64,000 nucleotides of DNA from CAWJHE01 sp963842455 (lineage in GTDB: Bacteria > Chloroflexota > Anaerolineae > Anaerolineales > UBA4823). A model generated the notes under the pieces. That model was not told the DNA's origin. It worked only from the letters and a program-made list of their open reading frames with translations, and did no database searches. Positions 35,055 to 42,408 of this stretch are shown in pieces; position 1 is the first letter of the stretch, and the number at the start of each line of letters is the position of its first letter. The position numbers and the translations under genes are program-made. Where the stretch lies: NCBI GenBank assembly GCA_963842455.1, contig CAWJHE010000013.1:124001-188000 (forward strand), given 5' to 3'.

Positions 35055-35375
35055 AAAAAAGCGTTCATCCCATGGGGACGAACGCGCAATGTCCGTGGTG
35101 CCACCCCGGTTAAGCTGACCAAATAAAAAACCTGTCGGTGTTGCGACAGGTAGGAAGAGGCCAGCCTCACTCGTTTCGGGTACTAACATACCCTTTGCCC
35201 TGATAACGGTGGCAACTCCGGCTCAAGCTAATCGGCTGGTCTCCCTTGCCTTTCACCCTGCAACTCCGAGGTCCATTCAGTCTTGCTGTACAGACGGGGT
35301 CTCACCGCTTCCCGCTCTCTGGACTGCCTTCACAAAACTTACTCGTCCTCATCACAGTCTGTTCTTTGTTAAGTT
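35055..35375 (-). ncRNA. T-box leader with UGG (tryptophan) specifier
   Basis: Minus-strand leader RNA of trpB. The conserved T-box GGGTGGCACCACGG is at 35093-35106. The stem I AG-box region GATGAGGACGAGTAAG is at 35338-35353. The specifier context TGAA-TGG-ACCT places codon UGG at 35273-35275, matching Trp. The last hairpin (35061-35085, GCGTTC/GAACGC with loop) is followed by six T and is the regulated terminator. Uncharged tRNA-Trp should stabilise the antiterminator and let transcription reach trpB. Confidence 0.93.
35125..35151 (-). terminator. Terminator-like stem III inside the T-box leader
   Basis: On the minus strand ACCTGTCG pairs perfectly with CGACAGGT around six bases and is followed at once by a run of six T. 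It is located where stem III is expected, before the T-box sequence. It has all features of an intrinsic terminator, so the leader may contain two stops in series. Confidence 0.6.
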
Positions 35376-35381
35376 TGTCCG

Positions 35382-35409
35382 ATTATATGCTAAAGTGATG
35401 ATATGTCAA
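35382..35409 (-). promoter_or_regulatory. Consensus promoter for the T-box/trpB unit
   Basis: On the minus strand TTGACA (35404-35409) and TATAAT (35382-35387) are both perfect and 16 bases apart. Transcription would begin near 35375. The -35 box lies eight bases from the dfrA stop codon. Confidence 0.85.
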
Positions 35410-35416
35410 GGGAAAA

Positions 35417-35920
35417 TCAAAAATCAGCTTGATTTTCTCTGAACAACTCATAATAAGTGGATGAGAATTCATCCTTCTCCCCTTTAGGAAAATATTTTTG
35501 AAAAGACACCTTCCAATCGTTCCACGAGAACTCAGGGAAGAAAACCTGGCAGCCTGCACGAGTATTGACGACGGTTAAATAGATCTTACTCGCCTGAGGA
35601 AAGACCGTCTGGAAGACTTGAGCGCCGCCGATTATAAAGATCTCGCCCTGTTGATACTCTTCTGCTATGCGCAAACTATCTTCCATATTCCTGGCCAGGG
35701 TACATCCAGGTGCTTCGAAATTTGGATTGCTTGATATGACCACATTTTTCCGACCAGGTAAAGCCCTGCCAATGGATTGGTAAGTCTTCCGTCCCATGAC
35801 AATTGCATGCCCCATGGTAATCTGCTTGAAACGCTGAAGATCTGTACTCAGATGCCAGGGTAAACCGCCATCCTTTCCAATTCCACCTTCCAAATCCATG
35901 GCAACAATCAATGAGATCAT
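35417..35920 (-). CDS. folA: Dihydrofolate reductase
   Basis: Reduces dihydrofolate to tetrahydrofolate with NADPH, regenerating the cofactor used by the adjacent thymidylate synthase. The 167-residue protein has MISLIVAMDLEGGIGKDGGLPWHLSTD at the N-terminus (active-site Asp within PWHLSTDL), then MGRKTYQSIGRALPGRKNVVIS and IIGGAQVFQTVFP. Its ATG overlaps the thyA stop in TAATG, the usual thyA-dfrA coupling. It is the last gene of the long minus-strand string that begins with nusA. Confidence 0.95.
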   Translation of the reverse strand: MISLIVAMDLEGGIGKDGGLPWHLSTDLQRFKQITMGHAIVMGRKTYQSIGRALPGRKNVVISSNPNFEAPGCTLARNMEDSLRIAEEYQQGEIFIIGGAQVFQTVFPQASKIYLTVVNTRAGCQVFFPEFSWNDWKVSFQKYFPKGEKDEFSSTYYELFRENQADF

Positions 35921-36714
35921 TAAACTGAAACCTCCGCTTTGATATGCGGATGCGCCTGGTAATCTTCCAAGGAAAAGTCATCATAAGCAAAATCAAAAAT
36001 TGAATGTACATTTGGATTAATTCTCATCTGGGGTAAGGGAAACGGCTGACGAGAAAGTTGAATTTTTGCCTGATCAAAATGGTTCGAATACAAATGCACA
36101 TCCCCAAAAGTGTGAACAAAATCACCTGGCTTCAATCCAGTGACCTGAGCTATCATCAAGGTCAACAGTGAATATGAAGCAATGTTAAATGGAACACCTA
36201 AAAAAACATCTGCTGAACGTTGATAAAGCTGGCAGGAAAGCCGACCATTTGCCACATAAAATTGAAATAAAGCATGGCATGGCGGTAAAGCCATTTTATC
36301 GATTTCTCCTACATTCCATGCACTCACCAGAAGCCGCCGAGAACTGGGGGTGGTGCGAATTTGTTCTACCAGGTTAGAAATCTGGTCTATCGAATGACCA
36401 TCTGCAGTTCGCCAGGACCGCCACTGGCTGCCATATACAGGACCCAGGTTGCCATTTTCATCAGCCCATTCATCCCAAATACGAACTCCATTTTCTCTCA
36501 AATAACGAATATTGGTTTCACCGCGTAAGAACCACAACAACTCGTGTATGATAGATTTCAAGTGAAGCTTTTTGGTTGTAATCAGAGGAAAACCATGTTC
36601 TAAATTAAATCTCATCTGGTAGCCAAAAACGGAAAGCGTTCCTGTTCCAGTTCGATCTTCTTTTTGAACACCACTATCAAGAATGGTTTGAAGTAAATCT
36701 AGATATTGTTTCAT
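35920..36714 (-). CDS. thyA: Thymidylate synthase
   Basis: Methylates dUMP to dTMP with methylene-tetrahydrofolate. The 264-residue length equals that of E. coli ThyA. Clear motifs are QKEDRTGTGTLSVFGYQMRF near residue 18, the catalytic Cys in LPPCHALFQFYV near 146, and CQLYQRSADVFLGVPFNIASY near 168, plus HTFGDVHLYSNH near 210. It overlaps the ribF stop by ATGA and couples to folA, forming a dTMP module within the cofactor/translation gene string. Confidence 0.97.
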   Translation of the reverse strand: MKQYLDLLQTILDSGVQKEDRTGTGTLSVFGYQMRFNLEHGFPLITTKKLHLKSIIHELLWFLRGETNIRYLRENGVRIWDEWADENGNLGPVYGSQWRSWRTADGHSIDQISNLVEQIRTTPSSRRLLVSAWNVGEIDKMALPPCHALFQFYVANGRLSCQLYQRSADVFLGVPFNIASYSLLTLMIAQVTGLKPGDFVHTFGDVHLYSNHFDQAKIQLSRQPFPLPQMRINPNVHSIFDFAYDDFSLEDYQAHPHIKAEVSV

Positions 36715-37643
36715 GGCTGAGCCTTTCTTAACAGAACCCTGGTTGACTGAATGTCTTTCTGTATCTGGTTTACCAAAGCTTCAGCGTTAGAAAATCGTTG
36801 CTCGCCTCGAAGACGCTCCACAAAATAGATCTTGATGTCTTGTTGGTAAATATCTTCCTGGAAATCCAGGATATGGGCTTCTACATGTGCGCTATTGGCT
36901 TGTTCATAAAAAGTGGGCCGGTAACCGATATTTGTTACCGCAGAATATAAACGATCGCCAACGGTCAAATAGCAGGCGTAAACACCCACGCTCGGGGTAA
37001 GTCGTTCGGGAGAATACGCCAAATTAGCTGTAGGAATGCCGATAGATCGCCCCCGCTCATCGCCATGCTCAACTTTTCCGGATAGGCTGTATGACCGCCC
37101 GAGCATAGAATTGACTTTACCAATCTCGCCTTCTCGTAAGGCCGCGCGGATGCTGCTTGAAGAGATGATCTCCTCACCTTCGGTAACTGGGTGAAATAAT
37201 TCGACTGTGAAGCCAAGTTTTTTACCTAGCTTGGTAAGGTAATCTGCACTGCCTTGCCGGTTTTTTCCCAATGCAAAATCATGCCCAATCAATAAATGCT
37301 TGAACTTCAAGTGTTTAAACAACAATTCGACGAAGGCATCAGCTGTATAATCTGCAACTTGACGCGAGAATGGATGCGTGATCACCACGTCAATTCCCAG
37401 CTCGCCCATCAATTGAGCCCGTTCATCCGGTAAGGTTAAGTAGTATGGACCCTGGCGATTACGCAGGACCACCGCAGGATGTGGATGAAAGGTTAATACA
37501 ACTGCTGGAACACCCTGGGCGGATGCTCCAGCAACCAATTTCGTAAGAATTGCTTGATGACCTCTGTGCACACCATCAAATGAACCGATGGTTAGCCATG
37601 CATCTTCTAGTGAGACATTTTCCAATGATAAGAAATGTTCCAT
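36711..37643 (-). CDS. ribF: Bifunctional riboflavin kinase / FAD synthetase
   Basis: Converts riboflavin to FMN and FMN to FAD. The N-terminal adenylyltransferase domain has GSFDGVHRGHQAIL near residue 22 and LIGHDFALGKNRQGSADYL near 118. The C-terminal flavokinase domain has the GIPTANLAYSPERLTPSVGVYAC motif near 202 and VEAHILDFQEDIYQ near 258. Length of 310 is standard. Placement after truB is a widely conserved order (infB-rbfA-truB-ribF). Confidence 0.95.
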   Translation of the reverse strand: MEHFLSLENVSLEDAWLTIGSFDGVHRGHQAILTKLVAGASAQGVPAVVLTFHPHPAVVLRNRQGPYYLTLPDERAQLMGELGIDVVITHPFSRQVADYTADAFVELLFKHLKFKHLLIGHDFALGKNRQGSADYLTKLGKKLGFTVELFHPVTEGEEIISSSSIRAALREGEIGKVNSMLGRSYSLSGKVEHGDERGRSIGIPTANLAYSPERLTPSVGVYACYLTVGDRLYSAVTNIGYRPTFYEQANSAHVEAHILDFQEDIYQQDIKIYFVERLRGEQRFSNAEALVNQIQKDIQSTRVLLRKAQP

Positions 37644-37724
37644 AGAGCCAAAAATACCTTTAAAAGAGCAGTTGGACGATTAAGAAACCTTCAGGTAATT
37701 TCCTGACAAAGCTGAAGTGGATTT

Positions 37725-38642
37725 TCAGGATTGAAAGAAAACCTTTCGAGGCTGCCACTCTCCAGCGTCGGGATCAAACTCCAATAAAGCTACCAGATCT
37801 CCCTGTTGGCTGACACCCCTGGCCCAACCTTTCTGCTCACCTTCCGCAGGTACACGATGACCATGACGCACCAGCTCAACCTCATCGGCATCCAACTCGA
37901 CCATAGGCCAATCGGCTAATGCCTCTGCAGCCGGAATCAGATAGCGATACCAATCTCCTGCATCAAATGCTTCTTGCAGGCGGCGTAGTTGGACTGCATC
38001 CCGCAAAGTGAAACGACCACTCTTCGTTCTGCGCAAACCAATCAGATAAGCGCCAGTACCTAACGCTTTTCCCAAATCGTGCGCCAGCGAGCGAACATAG
38101 GTTCCGGATGAGCAATACACATCAACCACCGCCTCTGGCGGAGCCCATTCCAATACCTCTAAACTGTAAACATTGATCATGCGCGGTTCGAGGTCTACTT
38201 CTTCACCCTTACGAGCCATGTCATAAGCTTTTCTACCTTTAACTTTGACAGCCGAGTAAGGTGGGGGAACCTGCTCAATTTCACCCACAAATTGTTGTAA
38301 GATTTCATCGAAGTGTTCTTCGGAAATTTGTTCAATATCAAAATCTGTTGCCGAGCCAGTAATCGTACCTTCTTCGTCATAGGTGTCTGTAGATGCGCCC
38401 AAACGAATGGTGGCCTGGTATCGTTTGTCCGAAGCTGATACGTATTCGCTCAGGCGAACAGCGGGTCCAACTAAAATAACCAAAACGCCTGAGGCGCGAG
38501 GATCCAGGGTTCCTGTATGACCCGCCCGGCGAATACCTGTTCCACGACGCACTATCTGGACAACATCATGGGAAGTTAAGCCAATCGGCTTATCCACCAC
38601 CAAAACACCAGACACCACATTCTTAAGATTATCTTTTTCCAT
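37725..38642 (-). CDS. truB: tRNA pseudouridine(55) synthase
   Basis: Makes pseudouridine 55 in the T-loop of tRNAs. The 305-residue protein shows GVLVVDKPIGLTSHDVV near residue 12, GTLDPRASGVLVI with the catalytic Asp near 42, YQATIRLG and SGTYVRSLAHDLGKALG near 185, and a C-terminal domain of about 65 residues. A gap of 26 bases separates it from nrnA upstream and 81 bases from ribF downstream. Intact. Confidence 0.96.
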   Translation of the reverse strand: MEKDNLKNVVSGVLVVDKPIGLTSHDVVQIVRRGTGIRRAGHTGTLDPRASGVLVILVGPAVRLSEYVSASDKRYQATIRLGASTDTYDEEGTITGSATDFDIEQISEEHFDEILQQFVGEIEQVPPPYSAVKVKGRKAYDMARKGEEVDLEPRMINVYSLEVLEWAPPEAVVDVYCSSGTYVRSLAHDLGKALGTGAYLIGLRRTKSGRFTLRDAVQLRRLQEAFDAGDWYRYLIPAAEALADWPMVELDADEVELVRHGHRVPAEGEQKGWARGVSQQGDLVALLEFDPDAGEWQPRKVFFQS

Positions 38643-38668
38643 AATTCTTTATCCATTTCATGATGAAG

Positions 38669-39643
38669 CTAGTCTTCATTAATCTTCACCGAAGTCTCAA
38701 TCCACTTGCTTGTTAACTCAAGCACCTTACTCTGCACATCCTGTAAACTTCCGGGGATTTCAGCGCCCGATGCTCTGGGATGCCCACCGCCGCCAAACTC
38801 CAGCGCAATCCCGGATACATCACAGCTGGGTTGTGAGCGCCAGCTGACCTTCACGCTCCCATTTGGTTGTTCAACAAAAATCAATGCAACATCAAATTCC
38901 TCGATCGATGAAAGCACATTGATCAGATCTGCATCATCTCTGCCAGGGTATTTTACCTGTTGTCGATCATTCTGCGTAAGCGAAGTCCAAACAATGCGTC
39001 CATCTCGATGTAATTTACTCAATCCCATTCCCCATAACTGGGCAGCCTCGAATGATCGATTAACTAAGGCTTTTTGATAGAGCATCGAAAGTTCTGCACC
39101 TGTTTCCATTAAGTTTGCAGCCAGGTGCAAAGATTTAGGAGTGATATTCGATGTACGAAAACCGATTGTATCCGTTATTAAACCAGTAAGCAAGGCTGAA
39201 GCGACAGAAACTGATAGATTCCATCCCATTGTTTCGATTAAATCTGCAACCACCTCGGTCGTTGCCACTGCTTCAGGCATCACAATATTTAAACGTGCGA
39301 AATTCAGGTTGGTGGCGTGGTGGTCCAGATTGATATCTGGTTGCCTGCCATCTGGAATGACTTTGCCCGTTCTAGCTAAATCTGAACAGTCAGCAACGCA
39401 AATTAAGTCGATCTCACCCACAACTTTTCGTTGAACCCATTGCGTACCAGGCAAATGCTTGAAGGACGATGGGATTCCATCTTCCAAAACCATTTGTACT
39501 TTTTTGCCCATTTCTTGCAACAATAAACCCAACCCCAATAGAGAACCAATTGCATCCCCATCAGGCCGGATGTGGGAAACGACTAAAATATTGTTAGCAG
39601 CTAAGAGCTGTTGCCCTGCTTGCTGCAACAACGAATTATCCAT
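38669..39643 (-). CDS. nrnA: DHH-family bifunctional oligoribonuclease / PAP phosphatase (NrnA-like)
   Basis: A 324-residue phosphoesterase of the DHH/DHHA1 family that degrades short RNAs and 3'-phosphoadenosine phosphate. The metal-binding motifs are HIRPDGDAIGS near residue 24, CVADCSDLAR near 82, and the DHH motif NLDHHATNLNF near 105. The C-terminal DHHA1 domain ends with EFGGGGHPRASGAEI. The ATG at 39641-39643 overlaps the last eight bases of rbfA, so I use it rather than an in-frame start 72 bases upstream. It sits between rbfA and truB, a common order in Gram-positives and Chloroflexota. Confidence 0.9.
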   Translation of the reverse strand: MDNSLLQQAGQQLLAANNILVVSHIRPDGDAIGSLLGLGLLLQEMGKKVQMVLEDGIPSSFKHLPGTQWVQRKVVGEIDLICVADCSDLARTGKVIPDGRQPDINLDHHATNLNFARLNIVMPEAVATTEVVADLIETMGWNLSVSVASALLTGLITDTIGFRTSNITPKSLHLAANLMETGAELSMLYQKALVNRSFEAAQLWGMGLSKLHRDGRIVWTSLTQNDRQQVKYPGRDDADLINVLSSIEEFDVALIFVEQPNGSVKVSWRSQPSCDVSGIALEFGGGGHPRASGAEIPGSLQDVQSKVLELTSKWIETSVKINED

Positions 39644-40052
39644 CAATCCCGTCCCCAAAATTTTCCCCTGGTTCTTCCACTTTTTCCTGATCTTCACCGG
39701 CAGCTTCCGTTTCATGTAAGGACGCTATCAGTCGTTCAATATGTTCTGCCCGTTCAAAAGTCGGGTCATAATGAAATCTTAAACGCGGAAAAGTCCGAAT
39801 ATCCACCCGCAATGCCAACTCACGACGCAAAAAACCTTGTGCATGTTTTAATCCGTCTAAAATTTCCTTGGCGCGTTCTGATCCTTCCAAGGCAGAAAAA
39901 TAGACCTCTGCATACGCAAGTTCGCGGTCGATACGCACACCCGTAATCGAAATACCGCTCAAACGCGGGTCAGAAACATTTTGAATTAACATCTCCGAAA
40001 GTTCTTCTCGGATCCGGTCAGCAATACGCTCTGCGCGCATCTTAGAAACCAC
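39636..40052 (-). CDS. rbfA: Ribosome-binding factor A
   Basis: Helps mature the 30S subunit by acting on the 5' end of 16S rRNA. The 138-residue protein has the typical MRAERIADRIREELSEML start, the VSDPRLSGISITGVRIDRELAYAEVYFSAL segment, and the RTFPRLRFHYDPTFERAEHIERL motif near residue 95, followed by an acidic tail. The start codon is GTG with AAGGA upstream. Located directly after infB, as in most bacteria. Confidence 0.94.
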   Translation of the reverse strand: MVSKMRAERIADRIREELSEMLIQNVSDPRLSGISITGVRIDRELAYAEVYFSALEGSERAKEILDGLKHAQGFLRRELALRVDIRTFPRLRFHYDPTFERAEHIERLIASLHETEAAGEDQEKVEEPGENFGDGIDG

Positions 40053-40074
40053 GATAAAATCCTTTCTTCTATAC

Positions 40075-41868
40075 TCAGGCTACAGCAACTTTCTCGACGA
40101 TGAAACTCTCTAAGATATCACCGGTTTCAAATTCATTGAAACCCTTGACGCCGATTCCGCACTCAAATCCTGTGCGTACTTCGCGCACATCATCCTGTAA
40201 ATGCTTCAAAGATGACAGGTGACCTTCATGTAATGTCTCTTTGTTGCGAATAACTCGAATGCGAGCATTTCTTCGAATTTCACCATCAATGACACGGCAT
40301 CCCGCAATATTGCCAACCTTGGAAATTCTGAAAACAGCACGAACTTCAGCATGTCCGATGACTGTTTCTTTCTCTTCTGGCTCTAACATACCTTTGAGCG
40401 CTTTTTCGATATCCTCAGTTAACCTGTAAATAATATCGTACAAGCGAATAGAGACACCTTGAGCTTCTGCCAGTCTGCGAGCAGCTGCATCTGCCTGAGC
40501 ATTGAAACCGATTACAATTGCATCCGAAGCAGAAGCCAGCATGACATCATTCTCGCCAATATTGCCAGTTTCCGCATGCAAAATGTTCACACCAATATCG
40601 CCTTTCGACATATCCTTTAGGGAAGAAACAATCGGCTCTAATGATCCTTGAACGTCAGCTTTGATAATCAATCGTAACTCTCGAACCTCTCCAGCCTGGA
40701 AACGATCGAAAAGTTGTTCCAATGTAACAGCTGTCTTTACACTGCTGGCTGCCAATTTCTCCGCATTTTCACGTTCATGGACAATCAAGCGAGCATCCTT
40801 TTCGGATTCTACAACTTGGAATAAATCGCCAGCATGCGGCACATCACTCAGACCCATCACAGAAACGGGTGTTGAAGGACCTGCTTTGCGGATCTTCCGC
40901 CCACGAAAATCAAACATTGCCTTCAATTTACCAAAAACTTCGCCTGCTACAACGGTATCACCCACCGAAAGAGAGCCGTTCTGAACCAAAAGTGTTGCCA
41001 TCACACCTTTTGCTCGATCTCGTTCTCCTTCGATAACTGTCCCGATTACACGTCCTTTTGGATTGGCACGGATATCGGTGTTCTCAGCTACAAGAAGGAT
41101 AGCTTCCAATAGATCTTCTATCCCAATGCGCTGCTTTGCCGAAATCGGTACAACAATGGTATCGCCATCCCAATCATCAGGTATTAATCCGGCCTCAGCC
41201 AGTTGCTGCAAAACTCGTTCTCGATCTGCATTCTGCCGATCTATTTTGTTCATTGCGACAATAATCGGAACTTTTGCCGCTTTAGCATGTGCGATGGCTT
41301 CCTTGGTCTGCGGCATAACACCGTCATCTGCAGCAACTACCAACACAACTACATCTGCACCTTGGGCGCCGCGTGCTCGCATCGCAGTAAATGCTGCGTG
41401 ACCCGGAGTATCCAAAAATGTAATTTCTTGACCGTTGTGCTCAACTTGATAGGCGCCGATGTGTTGGGTAATTCCACCCGCTTCACCCTCAGCTACATTT
41501 GTGTGGCGAATCGCATCCAGCAGGGTTGTCTTCCCATGATCCACATGCCCGAGGATGGTAACAACGGGTGCTCTTCGATCCAGGGTATTCGGGTTTTCAT
41601 CTAAAATTAAGCGCTTCCAAAGAGGTATTTCACTTAAGTCCTCTTCTTTTACTTCCGGCGTTTCCAGAATGGCTTCGTACCCCATCTCAGCAGCCACAAT
41701 CGCAGCCGTATCAAAATCAATTTGCTGGTTAATATTGGCCATAACCCCATTGGCCATTAAATTCTTGATTATCTCTATTGGGCTTGAATCAATCGTTTTC
41801 GCCAGCTCTCTGACAGTTATCGAGGCAGGCAGTTCAATTGACTTATTTTTTCGACCATTTTCGCTCAT
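40075..41868 (-). CDS. infB: Translation initiation factor IF-2, short form
   Basis: Brings initiator tRNA to the 30S subunit. At 597 residues it lacks the long variable N-terminus of many IF-2 proteins and begins with the IF2-N fold (ITVRELAKTIDSSPIEIIKNLM). The G domain has GHVDHGKTTLLDAI near residue 108, DTPGHAAFTAMRARG near 153 and MNKID near 206. Domains II-IV follow (VIEGERDRAKGVMATLLVQ, IIKADVQGSLEPI, GFECGIGVKGFNEFETGDILE). The ATG has AGGAGGTG at 5 bases. It is preceded by ylxR and a 48-residue ORF and followed by rbfA. Confidence 0.97.
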   Translation of the reverse strand: MSENGRKNKSIELPASITVRELAKTIDSSPIEIIKNLMANGVMANINQQIDFDTAAIVAAEMGYEAILETPEVKEEDLSEIPLWKRLILDENPNTLDRRAPVVTILGHVDHGKTTLLDAIRHTNVAEGEAGGITQHIGAYQVEHNGQEITFLDTPGHAAFTAMRARGAQGADVVVLVVAADDGVMPQTKEAIAHAKAAKVPIIVAMNKIDRQNADRERVLQQLAEAGLIPDDWDGDTIVVPISAKQRIGIEDLLEAILLVAENTDIRANPKGRVIGTVIEGERDRAKGVMATLLVQNGSLSVGDTVVAGEVFGKLKAMFDFRGRKIRKAGPSTPVSVMGLSDVPHAGDLFQVVESEKDARLIVHERENAEKLAASSVKTAVTLEQLFDRFQAGEVRELRLIIKADVQGSLEPIVSSLKDMSKGDIGVNILHAETGNIGENDVMLASASDAIVIGFNAQADAAARRLAEAQGVSIRLYDIIYRLTEDIEKALKGMLEPEEKETVIGHAEVRAVFRISKVGNIAGCRVIDGEIRRNARIRVIRNKETLHEGHLSSLKHLQDDVREVRTGFECGIGVKGFNEFETGDILESFIVEKVAVA

Positions 41869-41928
41869 TTGGCACCTCCTAATTCTATACTACATCCGTG
41901 CCCCATGAGCGAGTCAGTCAACACCGGA

Positions 41929-42075
41929 TCAACCGGTCGCTTGGAACAACCGTTGCACCAGGAAATTGTCGGCTGCGATCACAGGACTTTCATTTCTGGC
42001 CAGGGACTGAAGCAATTGAGTATCAGGTGAGCACCATCGATCTTTGATTTTCACCTTGAAGCGCTTACTCGACAT
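41929..42075 (-). CDS. Small uncharacterised 48-residue ORF between ylxR and infB
   Basis: Its ATG (42073-42075) lies inside the end of ylxR, which reads GAT-GTC-GAG-TAA around it, so ribosomes finishing ylxR could restart here. The product begins MSSKRFKVKIKDRWCSPD and ends LVQRLFQATG, a basic first third followed by a helical, Leu/Asn-rich part. A gap of 60 bases separates it from infB. I do not recognise it. The overlap, the position and plausible composition support a real gene, but coding cannot be proved from one sequence. Confidence 0.45.
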   Translation of the reverse strand: MSSKRFKVKIKDRWCSPDTQLLQSLARNESPVIAADNFLVQRLFQATG

Positions 42076-42379
42076 CAGAATCCTCTTGGTCTAGCGCTTC
42101 ATCTGGAAGACCTGCCATAAAATCCAACAATAATTGGCGGTCTTCCAGCGATAACTCCATCTTCAATGCGTTTGCCAGGGCTCCCTTTACGCCGCGTTCC
42201 CAGCAAGCTCGATGCTCGTGCAAATAAGCGCCTCTGCCTTGCATCTTGCCCGAAGGGTCTATTTGCACACCGGCAGCAGTTCGCACCAACCGGATCAATC
42301 TTTTCTTCGGTAGGACTTCCCGACAACCTATACAGGTGCGTTGGGGCACGTGTTTTTTTCTAACGGTTTTTTTAGGCAC
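42065..42379 (-). CDS. ylxR: YlxR family RNA-binding protein (DUF448)
   Basis: A 104-residue basic protein with the YlxR pattern: PQRTCIGCREVLPKKRLIRLVR near residue 12, VQIDPSGKMQGRGAYLHEHRACW near 38, and a Lys/Leu-rich helix after. Members of this family bind RNA and nucleoid DNA and sit between nusA and infB, as here. The start codon is GTG with an AGAGA site; the acidic tail (EALDQEDSDVE) is longer than usual. Identification is firm; precise role is not well known. Confidence 0.93.
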   Translation of the reverse strand: MPKKTVRKKHVPQRTCIGCREVLPKKRLIRLVRTAAGVQIDPSGKMQGRGAYLHEHRACWERGVKGALANALKMELSLEDRQLLLDFMAGLPDEALDQEDSDVE

Positions 42380-42408
42380 CTAATCTCTCTTAATCAATAC
42401 GATTAGAA

